Shown here piece by piece: positions 1 to 7,277 of a DNA stretch of 8,597 nucleotides. The DNA is from Acinetobacter sp. UBA6641 (GTDB lineage: Bacteria > Pseudomonadota > Gammaproteobacteria > Pseudomonadales > Moraxellaceae). The translations under genes and the position numbers were made by a program. The DNA is taken from positions 8,875 through 17,471 of the forward strand of contig DKLL01000260.1 of NCBI GenBank assembly GCA_002455755.1. Reading direction: 5' to 3'. The notes under the pieces were generated by a model. The model searched no databases and was not told where the DNA came from. It saw nothing but the letters and a program-made list of their open reading frames with translations. Position 1 is the stretch's first letter; every line of letters begins with the position of its first letter.

Positions 1-468
1 CATGTCAAACTGAACCGTTTTGTCGATGCCGCCAGCATGCTGAAACAGGGTCGCCGGGTGACCGATGTGCCGGAACTGGCCTGGTTTAATTCATGGCACG
101 ATGTACATGAATACTGTGAAACCAATGATGGCAATGACATCAAACCCTTGGTGAAACTGGTGGATGATCACGGAACCGATCCCCTCAAAAGAGCCTTGGC
201 CAAAATCACCCCGATTGAACAGGCTGACTACATTATCTCGACCGCACATAAAGCCAAAGGACTGGAATGGGATCGTGTGCATATCGAAGATGACTATCAA
301 TTTAAGGTCAATGAAAAAGACCATAAAATTAGTGACGAAGAGTTAAGATTGCTTTACGTGGCCTGTACACGTGCTAAAGTGAGTTTAAATATTCACCACA
401 TTTACGATCTGGTACAACAGCTGAAAAAGCAGATGCCGGTATCGCTGCGTAAAGCTGTGGGAGAATAA
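1..468 (+). CDS. UvrD/FBH1-like superfamily 1 DNA helicase, C-terminal part (5' truncated by window edge)
   Basis: The frame is open from the first base, so the Met at 37 is internal and the gene begins upstream. The visible 155 residues are the C-terminal end of an ATP-dependent 3'-5' DNA helicase of the UvrD/PcrA superfamily (2A RecA-like domain). Motif V reads TAHKAKGLEWDRV (241-279) and motif VI reads LLYVACTRAK (349-378); its arginine is the one that contacts the ATP gamma-phosphate in this family. The form HKAKGLEWD followed by a DD pair resembles F-box helicase 1 (FBH1)-type proteins more than housekeeping UvrD or Rep. The protein ends about 30 residues after motif VI, so it lacks the long C-terminal tail of UvrD/PcrA. 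Such helicases unwind DNA or strip recombinase filaments in repair, and some belong to phage-defence modules; the fragment cannot tell these apart. The next gene starts 30 bases after the stop, so an operon is likely. Confidence 0.9.
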   Translation, partial: HVKLNRFVDAASMLKQGRRVTDVPELAWFNSWHDVHEYCETNDGNDIKPLVKLVDDHGTDPLKRALAKITPIEQADYIISTAHKAKGLEWDRVHIEDDYQFKVNEKDHKISDEELRLLYVACTRAKVSLNIHHIYDLVQQLKKQMPVSLRKAVGE

Positions 469-498
469 TTTTCGCTTCGGATGCAAGGCAGGTGTTTT

Positions 499-1866
499 AT
501 GAAAATTGACTCCATTCAACTCAAACACGCGCTTCATTTTGCCGATCTCAAGCTGAACTTTAATGACAAGCCCATCACCCTGATTCTGGGCGATCAAAGC
601 TCCGGCAAGACCGGCATTTTAAAATTTACCTATCAGGCACTGACCTGGTTTGCGGCACGTTATAAAGACTTACGTGCTGCCGGTGTGGTGATGCTGGATC
701 AGGACATCATGTTTACCCGCCTGCAGTCCAAAATTGATATTCGGGTTCATATTCCTCCCGATATCGGGACTTTAAATGCATCTAGCGAAGCTGGCGACAA
801 GAGCCTGACGACATGTGACTGGCAAATTTATAAAACTTTAAATAGTCATGGCATTGGCACTTGCAAGGCCGAAACCCAGCAATTAGACAATCTGGTCGAG
901 CTTTATCATAACGCGCTGAAACACGATCAGCAGCAAGGCTTGCCACTGATTGCCTATTACCCGGCAGAACGCTTTGTCCATGAAATGAATATTCAGAGCA
1001 AAAATAATCCGGTGGTGTTTCAGACTTCACATGCCTATGAAATTTCCACCATTCCTTATACCACCTTTAGCCGTTTTTTTGAGTGGTTTCGTGAAATTAG
1101 CGATATTGAAAATGCCCAGATTGCACAGTTATTTCAACAACTGGTTTCCAATCCATCCGTCCAGAAAAATAGAGACAATGATTTCCTGCAACAACTGGTC
1201 AATGCCCAAAAGCAAATGAACGCGCCGAGTCTGGATGCTTTAAAACAGGCCTTGAGCACCGTTCTTCCCAATTTTCAAGATATCTATGTGCAGTATCAGC
1301 CCAAATTGCAGCTGATGGTAAGTTATGCGGGAAAAACCATGCTCTATCAGCAACTGTCCAACAGTGTCAAAAACTGGATTGCCTTGGTCGGCGATATTGT
1401 ACGGCGTTTGTGCCTGCTCAATCCCAAAAGTTTATATCCCTGTCTGGAAGGCGACGGTATTTTGCTGATTGATGCGATTGATCACCAGCTCGATCAAAAT
1501 AGCTCGCAAGTGATTTTACAGCGCCTGCATCAGGCTTTTCCGCGTCTGCAAATTATTGCCACCGGCAACCGAACTGAATTACTGGAACATGCAACTGAAT
1601 ATCAATGTTTAAAGCTGGAAAACAAACAGCTGTTTGATATGCGGTTACAGCCTTTGCAGGAAAAGTTTGACACGATTTATGAGAACCTGGTGTTCAATGA
1701 AGAAGTGATTGAGGCCGATGCCTTAACTGAACCTGTATCAGAAAGCGTGACCCCACACCACCTGTTGCAGCAAATTCAGCAACATTTAACGCCAGAACAA
1801 CAAAATGAATTACTGCACTTAATGCAACAACAGGATGATACCTCTTCTTCTCATCCTATCTCCTGA
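499..1866 (+). CDS. ABC/SMC-type AAA family ATPase with degenerate Walker B and signature motifs
   Basis: This is a 455-residue soluble protein. The N-terminus fits the 'small strand, then P-loop' layout of RecF/SMC/OLD-like ATPases, with Walker A GDQSSGKT at residues 31-38. The C-terminal half has the expected late motifs in order: a signature-like segment LSNSVKNW (286-293), a Walker B-like GILLIDAID (to about 328), and then FPRLQIIATGN, where homologues usually have the 'TTHSP' switch. In related proteins Walker B reads LLIDEID; here the catalytic Glu is Ala326, and the signature lacks the usual glycine. It may therefore bind ATP but hydrolyse it poorly. The tail is rich in Gln. I see no TOPRIM or nuclease domain and no membrane segment. 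I chose ATG 499 over ATG 481 because AGGCAGG lies at a good distance before 499, while 481 has no close ribosome binding site. It probably shares an operon with the upstream helicase. The specific function is unknown. Confidence 0.85.
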   Translation: MKIDSIQLKHALHFADLKLNFNDKPITLILGDQSSGKTGILKFTYQALTWFAARYKDLRAAGVVMLDQDIMFTRLQSKIDIRVHIPPDIGTLNASSEAGDKSLTTCDWQIYKTLNSHGIGTCKAETQQLDNLVELYHNALKHDQQQGLPLIAYYPAERFVHEMNIQSKNNPVVFQTSHAYEISTIPYTTFSRFFEWFREISDIENAQIAQLFQQLVSNPSVQKNRDNDFLQQLVNAQKQMNAPSLDALKQALSTVLPNFQDIYVQYQPKLQLMVSYAGKTMLYQQLSNSVKNWIALVGDIVRRLCLLNPKSLYPCLEGDGILLIDAIDHQLDQNSSQVILQRLHQAFPRLQIIATGNRTELLEHATEYQCLKLENKQLFDMRLQPLQEKFDTIYENLVFNEEVIEADALTEPVSESVTPHHLLQQIQQHLTPEQQNELLHLMQQQDDTSSSHPIS

Positions 1867-2041
1867 TACAAAAGGTTGAAGGGTATTATAAAATATTCAG
1901 TATCTTGCATAAATTCGGTGACAGCATTTCATCTGGCTAAACACGCTACGCCGCTTAAGTATGGAGGACGTATAATAAATAGGGTTTGTGGATACAACAT
2001 TGATGAAATGTCGACAAATTCACCTGTGTGCGCAAAAATAA

Positions 2042-2070
2042 TTGATGTTGTTTTACTCATGTAATAAGAT
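2042..2070 (+). promoter_or_regulatory. mrpA: Candidate sigma-70 promoter for the mrp operon
   Basis: TTGATG (2042-2047) and TAAGAT (2065-2070) are separated by exactly 17 bases, the preferred sigma-70 spacing. Each box matches consensus at only four of six positions, so this is a weak candidate chosen on spacing and location. If used, transcription would start near 2077 and leave a leader of about 190 bases before mrpA. The first TTTTACTCA repeat lies inside the spacer, where a bound protein could affect polymerase. Confidence 0.25.
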
Positions 2071-2161
2071 CAAGTTTATTTAAAGTTTTATAGTAAAATC
2101 CGATTTTACTCAGACTTTTTTCAAGTTGCGCAACACAGCTTGTTTTTCAATTTTTTACTCA
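2051..2161 (+). repeat. Three direct copies of TTTTACTCA upstream of mrpA
   Basis: The 9-mer TTTTACTCA occurs at 2051-2059, 2104-2112 and 2153-2161, all in the same orientation and with start-to-start distances of 53 and 49 bases. The flanking bases differ, so the identity is limited to the 9-mer. The middle copy supplies the right arm of the 19-base palindrome at 2092-2110. Three identical 9-mers within 111 bases of a non-coding region before an operon suggest binding sites for a regulator. The low complexity of TTTT makes chance more likely than for a mixed sequence. Confidence 0.45.
2092..2110. promoter_or_regulatory. Perfect 19-base palindrome, possible operator
   Basis: AGTAAAATC and GATTTTACT are perfect inverted repeats of nine bases around a single central C. 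This is the geometry of a binding site for a dimeric helix-turn-helix regulator. The left arm contains TAAAAT (2094-2099) and overlaps TATAGT (2089-2094), both resembling -10 boxes, though no good -35 box lies at the right distance. As RNA it could form an eight-pair, mostly A-U stem with a CCG loop. That is weak, and the T-run begins six bases after the stem, so a terminator is less likely than an operator. The regulator is unknown. Confidence 0.45.
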
Positions 2162-2268
2162 AACCGGCTTTCAAGATTGAGAAGTTTGGATGGCTCTTTG
2201 CGATCCTGTAATCGTTGGAAGATAAGATTCACGTTTAGGTATTTATTGCCTAACTCACGACTTTGGAT

Positions 2269-5100
2269 ATGAGTGTGCTACCGATTATTATCCTGTTACC
2301 GTTAGTACTAGGCACCACCCTTGTCTCGTGGCTGAAATTTTCACGCGGGGTGACAGTCTTAGCCGCTATAGGGGTCAGCCTGAGTAGTCTGGCCCTGTTA
2401 CTGATGCAAGCTAAAGATGTATTTAATGGCGGAACAATTCTACAAACTTGGGCCTGGTTACCCCAGTTAGGCATCGATTTAAGCTTTCGCCTGGATGCCT
2501 TGGGCCTGTTATTTTGCCTGCTGATTAGCGGTATCGGCACCCTCATTTATATTTATGCCTATTATTATTTAAATCCTAGAAATTCCCTGAGCAAACTGTA
2601 TCTTCTGCTGATGCTGTTCATGGCCTCCATGCTCGGCATCTCGCTTTCTAACAATTTAATTTTACTCCTTATTTTTTGGGAACTCACCAGTATTTCCTCG
2701 TTCCTGCTGGTGGGTTACTGGAGCAATTACGAAGCTGCGCAACGTGGCTCACGTATGGCGCTCACCATTACCGGTATGGGTGGTCTGGCCATGCTGGGCG
2801 GTTTCATTCTGCTCGGACAAATGACCGGAACCTATCAGATTGACCAGATCCTGACGATGAAGGATCAAATTCAGAATCATTCATTATTTGTTCCAACTTT
2901 ATTGCTGATTTTAACTGGTGCCTTTACCAAAAGTGCACAATTTCCATTTCATTTCTGGTTACCCAATGCCATGACAGCACCGACTCCGGTCTCTGCCTAT
3001 TTGCACTCCGCCACCATGGTCAAAGCCGGCATTTTCCTGCTGGCGCGCTTTACGCCAATTTTTGTTGGTGCTGCGCTGTATCACAATATTGTGACTTTCG
3101 TAGGCCTGTTTACCTTATGCATGGCTGCCTTCTTTGCCATTTTCAAGGAAGACTTAAAGGGCTTGCTGGCGTATTCCACCATTAGTCATTTAGGCCTGAT
3201 TGTCTGCTTGTTGGGGATCGGATCACCCTTGGCCGTTGCGGCAGCCATTTTCCATATTATTAACCATGCAACTTTTAAGGCTGCCCTGTTCATGCTGGCC
3301 GGGATCATTGACCATGAAACCGGAACCCGGGATTTGCGTAAGCTCAGCGGTATCTGGCAATTGCTGCCTTTTACTGCCACCCTGACCATGATTACCGCTG
3401 CCTCGATGGCCGGTGTACCCCTGACCAATGGCTTCCTGTCCAAGGAAATGTTCTTTACCGAACTTTTGGCCAGCCTCTCTGGTCCGGTGCTCATTGTTTC
3501 TGCCGTTTTGGCAACCCTGGCCGGGATTTTCGCCGTAGCTTATTCGGTACGTTTAGTGCATGGCGTATTTTTCGATGGTCCGATTGGTCCAGAAGTACCC
3601 AACCGGCAAGCCCATGAACCGCCACTGGGTATGCGCTTACCCGCAATATTGCTGGCAGTTTTATGTATTCTGGTTGGCCTGCTACCTGCGCTGCTGGTGG
3701 AAAATATTGTCAATGCAACTGCACGTGCCAGCACGCAAATGCCTGACTTTGCCGGTAGTCATTTGGCCCTCTGGCATGGCTTTAACCTGCCTTTGCTGAT
3801 GAGTGTGATTGCACTATTCGGCGGGATCATTTTCTATTTTGCTTTGGCCAAAGGCGGTCGCATTCGTGACATTGACCTCGATCCCCTGCTGGGCAAATTT
3901 CAGGGCAGAGTGCTGTTTGATTTATTTTTAAAACACCTGTTACTGAATTCACGTAAATTCAAGCGACAAACTGAAAATGGTTCACTGCAAAGCTATCTGA
4001 TGTGGATTGTGCTTTTTAGTGGCGCTTTGCTGAGCATACCTTTTATTAACCAGGGCCTGACTACAGGCACACGTGAACTCGTCCATGCCCCTGCGATTGC
4101 CATTGTGTTGTGGCTGCTGTTGTTCTCAGCCTGCTGGATGATGCTGTGGTTTCACCATGAACGGATTAAGGCCGTGCTGATTAGCGGTGCGGTCGGACTT
4201 GTCGTTACCCTGGTATTCGTGACCTTATCTGCACCTGATCTGGCGCTGACCCAAATCACGGTCGATGTGGTCACGACGGTATTGCTGCTGATGAGCCTGT
4301 CCTTATTGCCACAGCTCACCCCTTATGAATCCAGTGTGTCACGGCGTTGGCGCGATGCCCTGATTGCCATTGGCGGTGGTCTGGGCATCGGCTGGATTAG
4401 CTGGCTGATGCTGACCCGTGACCATAACTCGATTTCATGGTTTTTCATGCAGCAGTCACTGCCACTCGGTGGCGGTTCCAATGTGGTTAACGTGATTCTG
4501 GTCGATTTCCGTGGTTTCGATACCTTTGGGGAAATTACCGTTTTGGGCATCGCTGCTATTGGCGCATTGTGTCTGATGGATGGCATGCGCGCACACGGCA
4601 CCACCATCACTCAGGGATTGACCTACCGCTTTAACCCTTCTCCGCTGATGTTCCGCATTACCGCATCCTGGGTCTTGCCTCTGGCACTGGTAGTCAGCCT
4701 CTATATCTTCCTGCGTGGCCATAACCTGCCCGGCGGTGGTTTTATTGCCGGCCTGATTACCGCTTTGGCTCTGGTGATCCAGTACATTGCCTTGGGACAA
4801 GACCAGGCAGAACAGATGCTCAGAGCCAAATCAGGCCGTTTATATGAAATCTGGATTGGTTCAGGACTCACCATTGCAGGACTGACCGGGCTGGGTGCCT
4901 GGTTCTGGGGTCGTCCATTCCTGACCAGTGCCCATGTGCATATCGCTCCGCCCCTGTTGGGTGATATCCATCTAGCCTCTGCGGCATTATTTGATGTCGG
5001 GGTCTATGTCACCGTCGTCGGGGCCACCATGTTGATGATTTCCGTCCTGGGGGACTCGCGCCACTCCAGCATGTCCGGTCCAGTATTGAAGGGGGAATAA
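2269..5100 (+). CDS. mrpA: Mrp cation/proton antiporter subunit A fused to subunit B (MrpAB/PhaAB)
   Basis: This 943-residue inner-membrane protein is the largest subunit of the Na+/H+ antiporter and is homologous to complex I NuoL. Residues about 60-410 are the proton-antiporter core: FWELTS with Glu138, TKSAQFPFHFWLP with Lys221, and FKEDLKGLLAYSTISHLG with Lys297. These match the Glu/Lys residues of the proton path in the family. Residues about 612-680 resemble the MbhD domain (PDLALTQ), and about 735-775 the MbhE domain (VDFRGFDTFGE, with Asp751 and Glu755). Residues 795-930 are a full MnhB domain with RGHNLPGGGF at 816-825, so mrpB is fused in frame and no separate mrpB follows. An in-frame TAA at 2251 limits the start to TTG 2263 or ATG 2269. 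I chose ATG, although neither has a clear Shine-Dalgarno sequence. mrpC begins one base after the stop. Confidence 0.96.
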   Translation: MSVLPIIILLPLVLGTTLVSWLKFSRGVTVLAAIGVSLSSLALLLMQAKDVFNGGTILQTWAWLPQLGIDLSFRLDALGLLFCLLISGIGTLIYIYAYYYLNPRNSLSKLYLLLMLFMASMLGISLSNNLILLLIFWELTSISSFLLVGYWSNYEAAQRGSRMALTITGMGGLAMLGGFILLGQMTGTYQIDQILTMKDQIQNHSLFVPTLLLILTGAFTKSAQFPFHFWLPNAMTAPTPVSAYLHSATMVKAGIFLLARFTPIFVGAALYHNIVTFVGLFTLCMAAFFAIFKEDLKGLLAYSTISHLGLIVCLLGIGSPLAVAAAIFHIINHATFKAALFMLAGIIDHETGTRDLRKLSGIWQLLPFTATLTMITAASMAGVPLTNGFLSKEMFFTELLASLSGPVLIVSAVLATLAGIFAVAYSVRLVHGVFFDGPIGPEVPNRQAHEPPLGMRLPAILLAVLCILVGLLPALLVENIVNATARASTQMPDFAGSHLALWHGFNLPLLMSVIALFGGIIFYFALAKGGRIRDIDLDPLLGKFQGRVLFDLFLKHLLLNSRKFKRQTENGSLQSYLMWIVLFSGALLSIPFINQGLTTGTRELVHAPAIAIVLWLLLFSACWMMLWFHHERIKAVLISGAVGLVVTLVFVTLSAPDLALTQITVDVVTTVLLLMSLSLLPQLTPYESSVSRRWRDALIAIGGGLGIGWISWLMLTRDHNSISWFFMQQSLPLGGGSNVVNVILVDFRGFDTFGEITVLGIAAIGALCLMDGMRAHGTTITQGLTYRFNPSPLMFRITASWVLPLALVVSLYIFLRGHNLPGGGFIAGLITALALVIQYIALGQDQAEQMLRAKSGRLYEIWIGSGLTIAGLTGLGAWFWGRPFLTSAHVHIAPPLLGDIHLASAALFDVGVYVTVVGATMLMISVLGDSRHSSMSGPVLKGE

Positions 5101-5101
5101 A

Positions 5102-5467
5102 ATGATTAGTCTGGAATTTTTACTCGCCTCTGCCATTGGCTTACTGGTTGCTACGGGAATTTACCTGATCTTGCGTGCACGTACTTTTCCTGTGGTTTTA
5201 GGGCTGGCCATGATTGGCTATGCAGTCAATTTGTTCCTGTTTGCCATGGGAAGAATTCAGGTCAATGCACCCGCTGTACTCACGGAAACCACAAAAGCGA
5301 CCGATCCTTTGCCTCAGGCTCTGGTCTTGACGGCCATTGTGATTGGCTTTGCCACCACGGCTTTTATTGTCCAGCTGGCTTTGCGCAGCCGTTATGAAAG
5401 CGGTACCGACCACGTTGACTCAAAAGAAGAAATTAACCCGATTGACCCGCGTGAGGATGAGCCTTAA
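5102..5467 (+). CDS. mrpC: Mrp cation/proton antiporter subunit C (NuoK-like)
   Basis: This 121-residue membrane protein is homologous to NuoK of complex I and MnhC of Staphylococcus. Three hydrophobic segments are visible at about residues 5-24, 30-50 and 72-95. The family signature DPLPQALVLTAIVIGFA lies at residues 68-84, leading into the third helix. The last 25 residues are acidic and hydrophilic and presumably cytoplasmic. Within the complex it sits at the interface between the A and D antiporter-like subunits, by analogy with complex I and known Mrp structures. A strong GGGGGA ribosome binding site lies in the end of mrpA, with a single base between that stop and this ATG. The stop codon overlaps the mrpD start by one base (TAATG). 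Confidence 0.96.
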   Translation: MISLEFLLASAIGLLVATGIYLILRARTFPVVLGLAMIGYAVNLFLFAMGRIQVNAPAVLTETTKATDPLPQALVLTAIVIGFATTAFIVQLALRSRYESGTDHVDSKEEINPIDPREDEP

Positions 5468-7275
5468 TGAATGCCATCATCCAGTTCTGGACTGAACACA
5501 CCCCAATATTCAGCATTTTAATTCCGGCATTTACCGGATTTTTACTGGTGCTTTTGGGTAATCCCGGCAAAGGTTCATTAGCGCACGATTGGCGGCAGCC
5601 TTGGCGTCGTGGTATCAGTTATGTCTCGTCAATCCTGGGGTTAGGCACTGCCGTACTGTATTTAATGTTGGCCAGCAACGGGCAAATTACGAGCTACAAC
5701 CTCAGTGAGTGGGCGGCACCATTCGGTATTGTACTGGTTCTGGATCAGCTTTCGGCACTGATGCTGGTGCTGACCTATGCCTTGGCGACCCCAATTTTAT
5801 GGTTTGCCAGTCACTCATGGGATACGCAAGGACGTTATTTCCATGCCATGTTCCATTTTCTACTCATGGGCCTATGCGGTGCATTCCTGACCGGGGATTT
5901 ATTTAATTTATTCGTGTTCTTTGAAATCCTGTTGATGGCCTCTTATGTCCTGCTTCTGCATGGACAAGGCAAGGCCCGTTTCCAGCTCGGCATTCACTAT
6001 GTCACCATCAACCTGCTGGCCTCTGCGCTGTTTCTGATTGGTCTGGGCATGATCTACGGCAGTGTCGGCAGTTTAAACATGGCCGATGTCGCACGTTTAA
6101 TCCCCCTGTTAGAACCGGACCAGCATATATTGGCCGTTGCAGGGGGCTTGCTATTATTTGTGGTTTTTGGCATCAAGGCCGCGATGTTGCCGGTCGGTTT
6201 TTGGCTGCCGAAAACCTATGCCGTTGCCACCACTCCGGTAGCTGCCATTTTCACCATTATGACCAAAGTCGGTATCTATGCCATTCTCAGAATTAATGGC
6301 ACGATCTTTGATGACCGCTTAAGTCAGGGTATTCTGGCGAACTGGTTACTTCCGATCGGTTTGGTCACCTCAGTTTATGGCGTGATTGGAGCCATTGGCG
6401 CGGAGCGTTTACGCCGTTTTGTCGGCTTTATGATTTTGTCCTCCATTGGAACCCTGCTGATTGCCATTTCATTATTTAATACTTTGGCCTGGGCGGCAGG
6501 ACTGTACTATCTGGTGCACAGTACCCTTATTGGCGCTGCATTTTATCTGCTTTGTGGCTGGATTACCTCTCAACGCGGTACATTCAAAGATCATTTCAAC
6601 ATCGCTCCGCAAATGAAACAGCAAAAAGCGGTATCCCTCACCTTCTTTTTGATTGCCTTGATGATGGCGGGTTTACCCCCTTTTAGTGGCTTTTTAGGCA
6701 AGGTTTTTATCTTGCAGGCGACTTCACACTCCCCTTATCAAGGGGTGATTATTGGTGTGCTGCTGCTGGTGAGCTTACTCAGCATTATTGCCTTTACCCG
6801 GGTTGGTTTCATTCTGTTCTGGCGTGCCAGCAAACCTGAAAGCCAACCGGAAACCGAAGCATTTAAAGCATATCAAGCCATACCCAATCATGCACCGATA
6901 CGCAATGACAAAACCATTTATCTGCTGTTGTCAGGTTTGGTGCTTTATATGATTTGCGCAAATCCGATTCAGCAATACATGTTTAAAACGGCTGAACAGA
7001 TCCAGAATAATGCTTTATATGAAGGCGCGATTTTACACAGAGATAACTTGAATCAGGTGATCAGCGTACAGCCCTATAATCCTGAATATTTGCCTGAAAC
7101 CAAATATGGCGGTGAAACGGTCGATCCAAATGCACATCTGATTCCGTATATCATCTCTAAAGAGACTTTAGAAGGTAAACACATTTCAGAATATAAACAA
7201 CGCCAGATCAATCAGCAGCAAGGACAGCAATCCGCCCAGCCGGATGATGCCAAGCTCAAGCCTATGGAGCCTTAA
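5467..7275 (+). CDS. mrpD: Mrp cation/proton antiporter subunit D (NuoM/N-like) with long C-terminal tail
   Basis: This 602-residue inner-membrane protein is the second antiporter-like subunit, homologous to NuoM/NuoN and MnhD. The core carries FFEILLMASYVLLLHG with Glu153, FGIKAAMLPVGFWLPKTYA with Lys237 and Lys249, and TKVGIYAILR with Lys267. These are the conserved charged residues of the ion path. The membrane part ends near residue 500. About 100 further residues form a hydrophilic, Gln- and Pro-containing tail (QINQQQGQQ near the end); Firmicutes MrpD proteins of about 490-500 residues lack such a tail, as I recall. The start overlaps the mrpC stop by one base and is preceded by GAGGA at 5453-5457. 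mrpE starts two bases after the stop. Confidence 0.96.
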   Translation: MNAIIQFWTEHTPIFSILIPAFTGFLLVLLGNPGKGSLAHDWRQPWRRGISYVSSILGLGTAVLYLMLASNGQITSYNLSEWAAPFGIVLVLDQLSALMLVLTYALATPILWFASHSWDTQGRYFHAMFHFLLMGLCGAFLTGDLFNLFVFFEILLMASYVLLLHGQGKARFQLGIHYVTINLLASALFLIGLGMIYGSVGSLNMADVARLIPLLEPDQHILAVAGGLLLFVVFGIKAAMLPVGFWLPKTYAVATTPVAAIFTIMTKVGIYAILRINGTIFDDRLSQGILANWLLPIGLVTSVYGVIGAIGAERLRRFVGFMILSSIGTLLIAISLFNTLAWAAGLYYLVHSTLIGAAFYLLCGWITSQRGTFKDHFNIAPQMKQQKAVSLTFFLIALMMAGLPPFSGFLGKVFILQATSHSPYQGVIIGVLLLVSLLSIIAFTRVGFILFWRASKPESQPETEAFKAYQAIPNHAPIRNDKTIYLLLSGLVLYMICANPIQQYMFKTAEQIQNNALYEGAILHRDNLNQVISVQPYNPEYLPETKYGGETVDPNAHLIPYIISKETLEGKHISEYKQRQINQQQGQQSAQPDDAKLKPMEP

Positions 7276-7277
7276 GC

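Larger units (their letters stand above)
1867..2268. other. AT-rich intergenic spacer, probable control region of the mrp operon
   Basis: About 400 bases separate the ATPase stop from mrpA. No convincing gene is present on either strand; one short open frame (1876-2064, TTG start) has no ribosome binding site or recognisable family. I see no clear hairpin-plus-T-tract terminator after the ATPase gene, so read-through into mrpA is possible. The right half (2042-2161) holds most of the structure: a TTTTACTCA triplet of repeats, a 19-base palindrome, the self-complementary decamer GTTGCGCAAC at 2125-2134, and a TATAAT box at 1971-1976 without a matching -35. Just before mrpA, TTAGG (2235-2239) and CCTAA (2249-2253) could form a small, weak hairpin. 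Confidence 0.7.

Noticed and set aside
37..468. Complete 143-residue gene starting at ATG 37
   Set aside because: The frame is open to the window edge and the helicase motifs imply a much larger protein; the Met is internal.
1925..2010. Inverted repeat CATTTCATC / GATGAAATG separated by 68 bases
   Set aside because: Nine-base arms at this distance are expected by chance fairly often in a 400-base spacer, and nothing else supports a structure.
1876..2064. Short 62-residue open frame with a TTG start between the ATPase gene and mrpA
   Set aside because: No ribosome binding site, no recognisable family, atypical composition, and it lies in AT-rich spacer DNA that looks regulatory.
2092..2116. 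Palindrome read as a terminator for the upstream ATPase gene
   Set aside because: The stem is mostly A-T with a tiny loop, lies over 200 bases from the stop codon, and the T-run does not follow directly.
4456..4800. 114-residue antisense open frame within mrpA
   Set aside because: It is the complement of conserved MrpA coding sequence, has low-complexity polar composition and no recognisable domain.
2269..7275. MrpA and MrpD as NADH dehydrogenase (complex I) NuoL/NuoM
   Set aside because: The operon lacks other nuo genes and contains mrpC, E, F and G together with an MnhB domain, which is diagnostic for the Mrp antiporter.
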